From assembly GCA_023434535.1 (NCBI GenBank), contig JAEYSR010000021.1, positions 1 to 21,435 on the forward strand: a stretch of 21,435 nucleotides of DNA, in the 5' to 3' direction. Positions 13,526 through 20,312 of the stretch are shown here, in pieces. Below the pieces are notes generated by a model that worked only from the letters and a program-made list of their open reading frames with translations, had not been told where the DNA came from and did no database searches. The DNA is from Actinomycetes bacterium. Lineage in GTDB: Bacteria > Actinomycetota > Acidimicrobiia > Acidimicrobiales > Microtrichaceae. Position 1 is the stretch's first letter. Each line of letters begins with the position of its first letter. The position numbers were made by a program, and so were the translations under genes.

Positions 13526-13644
13526 TGACCCCGATCAGCGGTTCGACGACCGTGGCCGCCGACGCGGCAGAGGTGCAGACCATCGCGTCGATCGCGGAGC
13601 ACGCCGTGATTCGACGCAGCGACGCCGAGCGGACTAGGGAGTAG
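13525..13644 (+). CDS. Small 39-aa ORF between ferredoxin and cytochrome b
   Basis: ATG 13525 overlaps the ferredoxin stop (TGATG), and the frame runs 39 codons to TAG 13642-13644, 3 nt before the cytochrome b GTG. GAGG lies just upstream within the ferredoxin gene. The product begins MTPISGSTTVAADAAEVQT and ends with a charged stretch RRSDAERTRE. It is hydrophilic, with a predicted amphipathic helix and no Cys or membrane segment. The perfect stop-start fit on both sides suggests translation, either as a small subunit or as a coupling peptide. Chance openness at this GC content cannot be excluded. Confidence 0.45.
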   Translation: MTPISGSTTVAADAAEVQTIASIAEHAVIRRSDAERTRE

Positions 13645-13647
13645 CCC

Positions 13648-14433
13648 GTGGCCAAGACGATGCAGGGCTCGGGCAAGCCGAAGCTGTCCGACAAGATCTC
13701 CGATCTCACCGACGCGGTCCAGGGCTCACAGGCCTGGAACTCGATCTTCCGTCCCGGTTCCATCTTCCGGAAGGGCTACTCCGACAGCCCCAGGAACCGG
13801 TCGTACGTGATCATGAACAGCGTGCTGTACCACCTCCACCCGGTGAAGGTGAAGCGGCACGCCGTGAAGGTCAGCTACACCCTGTGCCTGGGTGGGCTCA
13901 GCTTCTTCCTGTTCATCATGCTCACGGTGACGGGCATCTTCCTGATGTTCTTCTACCGGCCCACGGCCGCCCAGGCCTGGGACGACATCTACGCCCTGCA
14001 GACCTCGGTCACCTTCGGCCTGCTGGTCCGCAACATGCACAGGTGGTCCGCCCACCTGATGGTGATCTCGGTCTTCCTGCACATGGCCCGCGTCTTCTAC
14101 CACGGCGCCTACAAGGCGCCACGGGAGTTCAACTGGGTCATCGGAGTGGTCCTGCTGACCCTGACCCTGCTGCTCTCGTTCACCGGCTACCTGCTGCCGT
14201 GGGACCAGCTGGCGCTCTGGGCGGTGACGGTGGGCACCAACATGATCGGCTACACCCCGGTGTTCGGAAACCAGGTGCGGTTCGTGCTGCTGGGCGGCGC
14301 GGAGATCGGCACCGACACGCTCTTGAGATGGTACGTGCTGCACGTCCTCTTCTTCCCGTTCATCACCGTCATCTTCATGGCCATCCACTTCTGGCGGGTG
14401 CGCAAGGACGGCGGCATCTCCGGACCGCTGTGA
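13648..14433 (+). CDS. qcrB: Cytochrome b6-type subunit of the quinol:cytochrome c reductase
   Basis: The N-terminal half of a split cytochrome b, 261 aa, starting at GTG 13648 behind AGGGAG. Four membrane helices follow a ~55-residue soluble N-terminus. The haem b ligands are His131 and His145 (NMHRWSAH...FLHMARVF) and His232 and His247 (WYVLHVLF...AIHFWRVR). The second pair is 15 residues apart, the b6-type spacing, against 14 in bc1 cytochrome b. The C-terminus GGISGPL matches b6. Cys80 in TLCLGGL aligns with the b6 cysteine that binds haem ci covalently at the quinone-reducing site. The TGYLLPWDQ block is conserved. It should oxidise menaquinol with the following two proteins. I use the symbol qcrB in its Bacillus sense. 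Confidence 0.95.
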   Translation: MAKTMQGSGKPKLSDKISDLTDAVQGSQAWNSIFRPGSIFRKGYSDSPRNRSYVIMNSVLYHLHPVKVKRHAVKVSYTLCLGGLSFFLFIMLTVTGIFLMFFYRPTAAQAWDDIYALQTSVTFGLLVRNMHRWSAHLMVISVFLHMARVFYHGAYKAPREFNWVIGVVLLTLTLLLSFTGYLLPWDQLALWAVTVGTNMIGYTPVFGNQVRFVLLGGAEIGTDTLLRWYVLHVLFFPFITVIFMAIHFWRVRKDGGISGPL

Positions 14434-14494
14434 GGGCTGCACCCGTGACCGTCCCGTTCCGTCCGATCCGATCCTCCGTGGGGGGTGAGCGCGC

Positions 14495-15295
14495 ATGACA
14501 GAGGTACCCGAGCACCTGCTCAAGCGGGCCCAGGCGGCCAAGGAGAAGGCCGCGGCCGCTGCCGCCGCCGACGCACCGGCCGACGCTCCCGCCGAGGAGG
14601 CCGCAGCCGCGCCCACCGACAGCCGGATCCCCGCGCACCTGCTGGCCCGCTCGCAGGCCGCCAAGGCCAAGAAGGCCGGCGGTGACGCCGCCGCCGAGTC
14701 CGCACCCGCCGGGGGCACCGCCACCGCGGTCGCACCGGTCGCCGCCTCGGGCGGAGCCGTCGCCACCGCCGGAGGCCCGCCGCTCGCGGCCGGCCCGGGC
14801 GGTCACACCCAGCGCCTGCTGACCGTCGTCAAGTCCGGTTCCATCCAGGACGTCAAGGCCAAGCCGCAGGACAAGGTCCACGTGTGGCCCCACCTTCTCA
14901 TCGTGGAGTTCGTGGCGGCGCTCGTGTGCACCACGTTCCTGCTGATCTTCTCGTGGGTGGTCAACGCACCGCTCCTCGAGCTGGCGAACGTCAACCAGAC
15001 CCCGAACCCCTCCAAGGCCCCCTGGTACTTCCTGGGCCTCCAGGAGCTGCTGACGATGTTCCACCCGATGGTCGCCGGCGTGACCATCCCGGGTATGGGC
15101 ATCTTCATCCTGATCCTCGCCCCGTACCTGGACAAGAACCCGTCGAACAAGCCGGAGGACCGGAAGTTCGCCGTGTCCCTCATGACGGTGTTCCTCATGT
15201 TCTGGGCGGTGATCGCCATCATCGGGTCCTTCTTCCGGGGCCCGGGGTTCAACTTCACGCTGCCGTGGATCGACGGCGTGTTCTTCGAGTTGTGA
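14495..15295 (+). CDS. Cytochrome b C-terminal subunit (subunit-IV-like) with a motif-bearing N-terminal tail
   Basis: The second half of the split cytochrome b, 266 aa. ATG 14495 follows GGTGAG by 5 nt. Residues 1 to about 125 are an Ala/Pro/Gly-rich cytoplasmic tail, absent from b6f subunit IV. It contains TEVPEHLLKRAQAAK (2-16) and a second copy, SRIPAHLLARSQAAK (43-57). Three membrane helices follow (about 134-156, 193-212 and 226-246). The quinol-oxidation loop reads NPSKAPWYFLGLQELL (about 170-185). APWY replaces the PEWY of bc1/b6f, so the Glu that takes a quinol proton is missing; low-potential menaquinol enzymes often vary here. The tail should lie on the cytoplasmic side, like the N-terminus of the monohaem cytochrome c at 11559 that shares the motif. 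Confidence 0.92.
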   Translation: MTEVPEHLLKRAQAAKEKAAAAAAADAPADAPAEEAAAAPTDSRIPAHLLARSQAAKAKKAGGDAAAESAPAGGTATAVAPVAASGGAVATAGGPPLAAGPGGHTQRLLTVVKSGSIQDVKAKPQDKVHVWPHLLIVEFVAALVCTTFLLIFSWVVNAPLLELANVNQTPNPSKAPWYFLGLQELLTMFHPMVAGVTIPGMGIFILILAPYLDKNPSNKPEDRKFAVSLMTVFLMFWAVIAIIGSFFRGPGFNFTLPWIDGVFFEL

Positions 15296-15312
15296 TGTGA
15301 GGTGAGCTGACC

Positions 15313-16185
15313 ATGTCCGGAATCTTCATCGTCATCGCCGTCGTCGTCCTCGTCGTGCTGGCTGCGGTCGCCCTGGTGGGCGCCGCCCGTCGCCGCGACG
15401 CGGACTCCGCCACCGGGTCGCTGTCGCGCGAGTCGGTCAAGCGGGACAAGGCCGCCCGTCGTGCGTCGGCCGAGATGGTCGCCACCGGTCCGACCGGCAA
15501 GGAGGTCGAGCGGTCCGTCGCACTGGAGCGCCGTGGTGGCTCCGACCTCGAGGCCGTCTCCGCCGCACCGCCCGCCGTCTTCGTCCCACCGGATCCCGAG
15601 ACCTTCGACGTCACCCGTCGCCAGTTCCTCAACCGTGGCGTCATCGCCATGATGGGCCTGTCGATCGCGGCGTTCGGGACCGCGGTCATCGGCTTCCTCT
15701 GGCCGTCGGGCTCCGGCGGCTTCGGGTCCAAGATCAACATGGGCAAGGTCAGCGACCTGCAGGCCGACGTGTCGAAGAACAACGGCTTCCTCTACAAGCC
15801 CGACGGACGGCTCTGGATCACCAACTACCCGGCCGCGGCTCTGCCCAAGGCGGAGCAGGTCTACGCCCCGGCGGTCCTCAACTCGCTCAAGGCGGGCCTG
15901 TCGGTGCTGTACCAGAAGTGCCCCCACCTGGGCTGTCGAGTGCCGAGCTGCAACAGCTCGCAGTGGTTCGAGTGCCCGTGCCACGGCTCGCAGTACAACC
16001 AGAACGGCGAGAAGAAGGGCGGTCCCGCCCCCCGGGGGATGGACAGCTTCGCCACCGAGATCTCGGGCGGCAGCCTCATCGTCAACACCGGTTCGATCAT
16101 CCAGGGTCCGCCGATCGGCACCAACACCACCGGCCAGGAGGCCGAGGGTCCGCACTGCATCGGTGCGGCCAGCGGCGGGCACTGA
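15313..16185 (+). CDS. qcrA: Rieske [2Fe-2S] subunit of the quinol:cytochrome c reductase
   Basis: A 290-aa Rieske protein from ATG 15313 (GGTGAG 6 nt upstream). The cluster motifs are CPHLGC (Cys203, His205, Cys208) and CPCHGS (Cys221, Cys223, His224). Cys203, His205, Cys221 and His224 bind the cluster, and Cys208-Cys223 form the stabilising disulfide. Cys213 between the motifs is extra. Residues about 101-130 form a Tat-type anchor: TRRQFLNRG followed by a hydrophobic helix, so the folded domain is exported. A second hydrophobic helix at residues 3-22 precedes a ~75-residue charged region. Rieske proteins of Bacillus or b6f have only one helix, while actinobacterial QcrA has three. The protein takes one electron from menaquinol and passes it to a cytochrome c. 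Confidence 0.95.
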   Translation: MSGIFIVIAVVVLVVLAAVALVGAARRRDADSATGSLSRESVKRDKAARRASAEMVATGPTGKEVERSVALERRGGSDLEAVSAAPPAVFVPPDPETFDVTRRQFLNRGVIAMMGLSIAAFGTAVIGFLWPSGSGGFGSKINMGKVSDLQADVSKNNGFLYKPDGRLWITNYPAAALPKAEQVYAPAVLNSLKAGLSVLYQKCPHLGCRVPSCNSSQWFECPCHGSQYNQNGEKKGGPAPRGMDSFATEISGGSLIVNTGSIIQGPPIGTNTTGQEAEGPHCIGAASGGH

Positions 16186-16206
16186 CCCCCGCGTCGCACA
16201 CGTAGC

Positions 16207-16233
16207 GACCGCACACACGTAGGGCCTGCGGTC
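16207..16233 (+). other. Hairpin in the Rieske-cytochrome c gap
   Basis: GACCGCA (16207-16213) and TGCGGTC (16227-16233) are perfectly complementary, with a 13-nt loop, 21 nt after the Rieske stop. There is no T tract. CACACGTAG also occurs twice nearby (16197-16205 and 16214-16222). It could be a partial terminator or an mRNA-processing structure that sets the ratio of the two gene blocks. Confidence 0.4.
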
Positions 16234-16296
16234 ACTCAGGTAGAGAACGCCAGAAGAGCAGCGGGCGGCCGGTGGTCCGTGCCGCCAGGGAGCAGG

Positions 16297-16318
16297 GTGA
16301 CCGGCACCGCCGGGTCAC
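16297..16318 (+). other. Hairpin just before the dihaem cytochrome c ribosome-binding site
   Basis: GTGACCGGC (16297-16305) pairs with GCC-G-GGTCAC (16309-16318) with one bulged G and a 3-nt loop. GAGGAG (16319-16324) follows at once, so the structure could affect ribosome access to the ATG at 16340 or protect a processed 5' end. Confidence 0.35.
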
Positions 16319-16339
16319 GAGGAGACGTACGGGAACCAC

Positions 16340-17578
16340 ATGATCGTCGCAACATCGACACAGCGAGCCTTCGGCTTCGTGATCCTCGCCATCGTGGCGA
16401 TCGGATTCATCGTGTGGTTCTTCGCCAACCTGCGGGCCGCCAGCAAGGAGGTCGGCTCGGAGATCGAGCTCGCCCCCAACCGCAAGCCCTACCTCACCGA
16501 CGAGGAGCTCGAGGGCAAGAAGCTCAACATGGCGCTGTTCTCGGCGCTGGGCCTCCTGGCGATCATCGCCGTGGCCCTCCCGCTCTACTGGCTGGCCGAG
16601 CCCGGCCGGCAGGAGGGCGCCAAGGAGACCTTCGACGAGGTCTTCATCGAGCGTGGCCTCGCGCTGTACGAGACGGGTGCCCAGTGCGTCGCCTGCCACG
16701 GTGGCGCCGGCGTCGGTGGTGTCACGACGTTCATCATCAACGACCAGAACGGGCAGTTCGTCGGCCAGGTCACCTGGAACGCCCCCGCCCTCAACAACGT
16801 CCTCTACCGCTACAACGAGGACCAGGTCCGCTACATCCTCAACTACGGCCGGCCCGGCACCCCGATGGCGGCGTGGGGCACGCCCGGCGGTGGACCGCTG
16901 ACCACGCAGCAGGTCGACGACCTCATCGCCTACCTGTGGTCGGTGCAGCTCAAGACCGACGACATGCGCAGCCAGGTGGACGACGCCGTCAAGGCGATCG
17001 ACCCGGCGCTCTACGAGCGGATGCTCGAGGTGCGCAAGTCCAACGCCGACGTGGTGCCCAACGGCGACGTCGAGGCGGTGAACGCCAACCGGCTGTCCCG
17101 GGCCGACGAGCTGGCGCTCGGCGAGATCCTGTTCAACAACCAGTCGATCGCCCAGGGCTCGTACTCCTGCGCCCGCTGCCACGTCGCCGGTGCCCCCTAC
17201 GGACAGGCCTGGCAGCCGTTCCTCCGCCTGCAGTACGGCTCGTTCGGCCCGAACCTGATCGGGATCGAGAACGAGGCGACCGAGCAGCAGCACTTCAACC
17301 TCGTCTGGAACGGCATGGACGAGGGGAAGCTCTACTTCTCCCGCAAGCAGGGCAACCCGCAGATGCCGGGCTTCGGCGTGAACCGCAACACCGGCAAGGA
17401 AGCGGAAGGGGTGCCCGACTTCGGGCCCGAGGGGATGCTGACGCCCGAAGAGGTCTGGGCGATCATCACCTACGAGCGCAACCTCTCCAACGACTCGACC
17501 GTCAAGTCCCCCCTGGCCGGCACCATCGAGTCGCCGACGTTCGTGAACGTCCCGCGTGACGATTCCGGGAGCAACTGA
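16340..17578 (+). CDS. Membrane-anchored dihaem cytochrome c
   Basis: A 412-aa protein with two N-terminal membrane helices (about 10-29 and 66-86) and two cytochrome c domains. Haem sites are CVACH (Cys116, Cys119, His120) and CARCH (Cys277, Cys280, His281). Likely axial methionines are Met176 in PGTPMAAWG and Met342 in NPQMPGFG. Both domains should be outside the cytoplasmic membrane. The two-domain plan recalls actinobacterial QcrC, the fused cytochrome cc of the bcc:aa3 supercomplex, but there the anchor is C-terminal, so this is a different architecture and I do not give the qcrC symbol. It most likely takes electrons from the Rieske protein. It follows the bc genes by 154 bp, and the next gene starts 5 bp after its stop. 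GAGGAG lies 15 nt before the ATG, rather far. Confidence 0.92.
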   Translation: MIVATSTQRAFGFVILAIVAIGFIVWFFANLRAASKEVGSEIELAPNRKPYLTDEELEGKKLNMALFSALGLLAIIAVALPLYWLAEPGRQEGAKETFDEVFIERGLALYETGAQCVACHGGAGVGGVTTFIINDQNGQFVGQVTWNAPALNNVLYRYNEDQVRYILNYGRPGTPMAAWGTPGGGPLTTQQVDDLIAYLWSVQLKTDDMRSQVDDAVKAIDPALYERMLEVRKSNADVVPNGDVEAVNANRLSRADELALGEILFNNQSIAQGSYSCARCHVAGAPYGQAWQPFLRLQYGSFGPNLIGIENEATEQQHFNLVWNGMDEGKLYFSRKQGNPQMPGFGVNRNTGKEAEGVPDFGPEGMLTPEEVWAIITYERNLSNDSTVKSPLAGTIESPTFVNVPRDDSGSN

Positions 17579-17583
17579 GTTCC

Positions 17584-18588
17584 ATGAACACCCTCCTCGC
17601 AGCCATCCAGTTCGACCCGCACATCCGCGGCATCCTCGTGGTGCTCGTGGGCGTCGGCGTCCTCATCGGCTCCGTGTACCTCCTGCTGGCGACCAACACG
17701 GGCATCCGCAACGGCTTCCTCATCGCCATGGCCGGCCTGACCGGCTGGATGATGTCGATGGGAGCCATCTGGTGGATCTACGGCATCGGCCTCCGCGGCA
17801 AGGACCCGTCCTGGGCGCCGATCGAGATCAACTACTCGCGCAGCGGTGAGGCGGTGCACGAGCAGCTCGAGGAGCTGCCCCGCAGCGAGGACCTCCCCAA
17901 CTCCGTTCAGCTGCTGGACGACTACCTCGCCGACAACCCCGACGTCGCCAAGAAGGTCGAGGAGACCGAGGGCGAGGGCTTCCAGGCCACCACGCTCACC
18001 AAGGCCGTCACAGCCGCCCCGGCGCTGAAGGCGAAGCTGGACGACGAGCTCAACGGCTGGAGGATCCTGCCCGAGACCGACTCCCGTCGGGGCGAGGCGG
18101 CGGCGTCCGCGGACGCCACACTCATCGCCAACCAGGTGTTCGGCTCCGACACCGCCACGTCGAGCTACTCGGTGAAGGACGTGTTCTTCCTGGGCGGCAA
18201 GCCCGGCGCCGAGCCCGAGACGGTCAAGGGCGAGCGCTCCACCGTGTCGCAGGTGTGGCACCGGGTGCAGACGGTCTTCCAGCCCAAGAACCCGCCGCTC
18301 TACGCCGCGGTGACGGTCCAGCAGAACGTCACGCCGGTGGTGGCTCCGGGCGAGGCCGTCCCGCCGGCGCAGATCAACGAGCAGGCCGACACGGTGACGG
18401 TCCTCCTGCAGCGCAACCAGGGCAACCGGCGGCTGCCGTCCGCGCTGTTCACGATCTTCAACGCGATCATCTTCTTCGTCCTGGTGTGGATGCTGCACCG
18501 CCGGGACAAGCGCGCCATGAAGGAGCGCGCCGAGTGGGATCCGTCCGCACAGCCGCCGGCCGTGCGTGATCCGGAACCGGTGGGCTGA
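17584..18588 (+). CDS. Uncharacterised three-helix membrane protein between cytochrome c and nuoA
   Basis: A 334-aa protein with no family I recognise. Helices are at about 16-36, 43-66 and 285-304. The basic end (HRRDKRAMKER) places the C-terminus in the cytoplasm, so the N-terminus and the ~218-residue domain between helices 2 and 3 are outside. That domain has no Cys, no haem motif and no obvious metal motif. It contains charged helical stretches and a part rich in Val, Thr and Gln (about 240-275). The gene starts 5 bp after the dihaem cytochrome c and ends 2 bp before nuoA, so all are surely co-transcribed. A role as scaffold or accessory subunit linking complex III, cytochrome c and complex I fits the position but is inference. 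Confidence 0.8.
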   Translation: MNTLLAAIQFDPHIRGILVVLVGVGVLIGSVYLLLATNTGIRNGFLIAMAGLTGWMMSMGAIWWIYGIGLRGKDPSWAPIEINYSRSGEAVHEQLEELPRSEDLPNSVQLLDDYLADNPDVAKKVEETEGEGFQATTLTKAVTAAPALKAKLDDELNGWRILPETDSRRGEAAASADATLIANQVFGSDTATSSYSVKDVFFLGGKPGAEPETVKGERSTVSQVWHRVQTVFQPKNPPLYAAVTVQQNVTPVVAPGEAVPPAQINEQADTVTVLLQRNQGNRRLPSALFTIFNAIIFFVLVWMLHRRDKRAMKERAEWDPSAQPPAVRDPEPVG

Positions 18589-18590
18589 CC

Positions 18591-19109
18591 GTGGGCCAGT
18601 ACCTGCCCATCGTGGCTCTCCTGGTGCTGGTCGCGCTCTTCGCGGGCATCAGCCTGATCGCCCAGCGCATCCTGGTGCCGCCCCGGCCGAACGAGACCAA
18701 GGTCGCGCCCTACGAGTGCGGCATCCTTGACACCACGGAGCCGCCGGAGCGCTTCCCGGTGCGCTTCTACCTGATCGCGATGATCTTCATCGTGTTCGAC
18801 ATCGAGATCATCTTCTTCTACCCCTTCACCCAGGTGTACGGGGCCCTCGGTTGGTTCGGCCTGGTCGCCATCGGCATCTTCACCGTGGCGGTGTTCGAGT
18901 CCTTCCTCTACCTGATCAGCAACGGCGCCCTCGACTGGGGGCCGCCGCAGCACCTGCGTCGTTCACGCCTCCACACCGCGCCCGAGCGCACCACGGCCAA
19001 CACCGTGCGACGCGTCGGACTGGAAGGGCGCGAGCCCGAGGTCGCAGCGGCTGTCGCTCCCGAGCCGGCACCGGTCGCCTCCGAGCCCGAGCCCGTCGGA
19101 GCGCACTGA
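18591..19109 (+). CDS. nuoA: NADH-quinone oxidoreductase subunit A
   Basis: A membrane subunit of complex I, part of the junction between the quinone channel and the first proton-pumping subunits. It has three helices (about 4-24, 59-80 and 86-108). The conserved YECG (41-44) lies in the mobile loop that carries the conserved Cys, and RFYLIAMIFIVFDIEIIFFYP is the family hallmark. At 172 aa it is longer than the usual ~120-140 because of a ~50-residue Ala/Glu/Pro-rich cytoplasmic tail (from about 122), which is probably disordered. The GTG start comes 2 bp after the previous stop. Confidence 0.96.
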   Translation: MGQYLPIVALLVLVALFAGISLIAQRILVPPRPNETKVAPYECGILDTTEPPERFPVRFYLIAMIFIVFDIEIIFFYPFTQVYGALGWFGLVAIGIFTVAVFESFLYLISNGALDWGPPQHLRRSRLHTAPERTTANTVRRVGLEGREPEVAAAVAPEPAPVASEPEPVGAH

Positions 19110-19125
19110 TGGGCGGGTGTTCCTG

Positions 19126-19752
19126 ATGGGTCTCGTCAAGAACGTCAAGGACGACGGCTTCGCCGGACTCGAGCACAACTTCCTCACGGGCCAGCTGGAG
19201 GACCTCGTCCGCTGGGCCCGTCGTCGGAGCAGCTGGCCCGCCACGTTCGGGCTGGCCTGCTGTGCGATCGAGATGATGGCGGCCGGCGGTCCCCACTACG
19301 ACCTCGCCCGCTTCGGCATGGAGGTCTTCCGCGCCTCCCCGCGCCAGGCCGACGTGATGATCGTCGCCGGTCGTGTGTCCCAGAAGATGGCTCCGGTCCT
19401 GCGCACGATCTACGACCAGATGATGGAGCCCAAGTGGGTCATCTCCATGGGAGTCTGCGCGTCGAGCGGCGGCATGTTCAACAACTACGCGATCGTCCAG
19501 GGCGTGGACCAGGTCGTCCCGGTCGACGTGTACGCGCCGGGCTGCCCCCCAGGCCCCGAGACGCTCATGCAGGCGATCGTGACCCTGCACGGCAAGATCG
19601 AGACGGGCGAGATCCTCCGCCGCCGCTCCGACACCGGGGCCGGCGCGCAGATCGTCGTCGAGCAGCTGGACGGCCAGACGGCGGGCGGCACGACCGCCGG
19701 TCGGCCGAGCGGCCTGCTCACCCCGGGCAGCTTCGACGTCGAGGCCCGCTGA
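19126..19752 (+). CDS. nuoB: NADH-quinone oxidoreductase subunit B
   Basis: The complex I subunit that holds iron-sulfur cluster N2, the last carrier before quinone. Its four ligands are visible: tandem Cys45-Cys46 in GLACCAIEMM, Cys111 in GVCASSGG and Cys140 in APGCPPGPE. I take ATG 19126 (208 aa), which gives MGLVKNVKDDGF, close to the family's usual opening; an in-frame GTG at 19117 would add three residues. A Gly/Thr-rich C-terminal tail (about 175-208) is longer than in E. coli. It is a peripheral protein on the cytoplasmic face. The stop overlaps the nuoC start (TGATG). Confidence 0.97.
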   Translation: MGLVKNVKDDGFAGLEHNFLTGQLEDLVRWARRRSSWPATFGLACCAIEMMAAGGPHYDLARFGMEVFRASPRQADVMIVAGRVSQKMAPVLRTIYDQMMEPKWVISMGVCASSGGMFNNYAIVQGVDQVVPVDVYAPGCPPGPETLMQAIVTLHGKIETGEILRRRSDTGAGAQIVVEQLDGQTAGGTTAGRPSGLLTPGSFDVEAR

Positions 19753-20312
19753 TGGCCGACGAAGAGAGCACCGCGCCCGACGACACCACCGCTCCCGAGG
19801 AGACCGCTCCCGAGGACGCCGCCCCCGAGCTCCCCGAGCCGGAGCTGCTCTTCGGCGTGCCGGTGACCACCTCCCGGGGCCAGGTCGTGCTGCACCCCGA
19901 CCTCGACGGCTACGTCGGGCTCGTCGAGACGCTGCGCACCGAGGGCTACTGGGTCTGCGTCGACCTGTGCGGCGTCGACTACCTCGGCCACTCCGCCGGC
20001 CGCTGGCTCCCGCCCGGCGTGGCGGCGGAGCGCTTCGAGGTGGTTCTCAACCTGCTCAACCACACCGCCCGCACCCGCATCCGGGTCCGGTTGCAGGTGC
20101 CGGAGTCGGACCCGGTGGTCCCGACGATCACCCACCTCCACCCGGGCGTGAGCAACCACGAGCGGGAGACCTTCGACCTGTTCGGGATCTCCTTCGACGG
20201 CCACCCCGACCTGAGCCGCATCCTCATGCCGCCGGAGTGGGTCGGCCACCCGCTGCGCAAGGACGACCCGTCCGGTCGCATCCCCGTCCAGTTCAAGGGC
20301 GCCGCCTCGTGA
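19752..20312 (+). CDS. nuoC: NADH-quinone oxidoreductase subunit C
   Basis: The 30-kDa-type hydrophilic subunit of complex I, 186 aa. ATG 19752 overlaps the nuoB stop. The diagnostic block is ERETFDLFGISFDGHPDLSR, followed by ILMPPEWVGHPLRKDDP near the C-terminus. The first ~33 residues are a low-complexity acidic tail of Glu, Asp, Ala, Pro and Thr that has no counterpart in E. coli and is probably disordered. It is a separate protein, not fused to NuoD as in E. coli. The stop overlaps the nuoD GTG (GTGA, 20309-20312). Confidence 0.96.
   Translation: MADEESTAPDDTTAPEETAPEDAAPELPEPELLFGVPVTTSRGQVVLHPDLDGYVGLVETLRTEGYWVCVDLCGVDYLGHSAGRWLPPGVAAERFEVVLNLLNHTARTRIRVRLQVPESDPVVPTITHLHPGVSNHERETFDLFGISFDGHPDLSRILMPPEWVGHPLRKDDPSGRIPVQFKGAAS

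Noticed and set aside
19109..19126. A five-codon frame (MGGCS) between nuoA and nuoB with overlapping TGATG junctions at both ends
   Set aside because: It may help ribosomes move from nuoA to nuoB, but a pentapeptide gene cannot be supported from sequence and such overlaps arise by chance.
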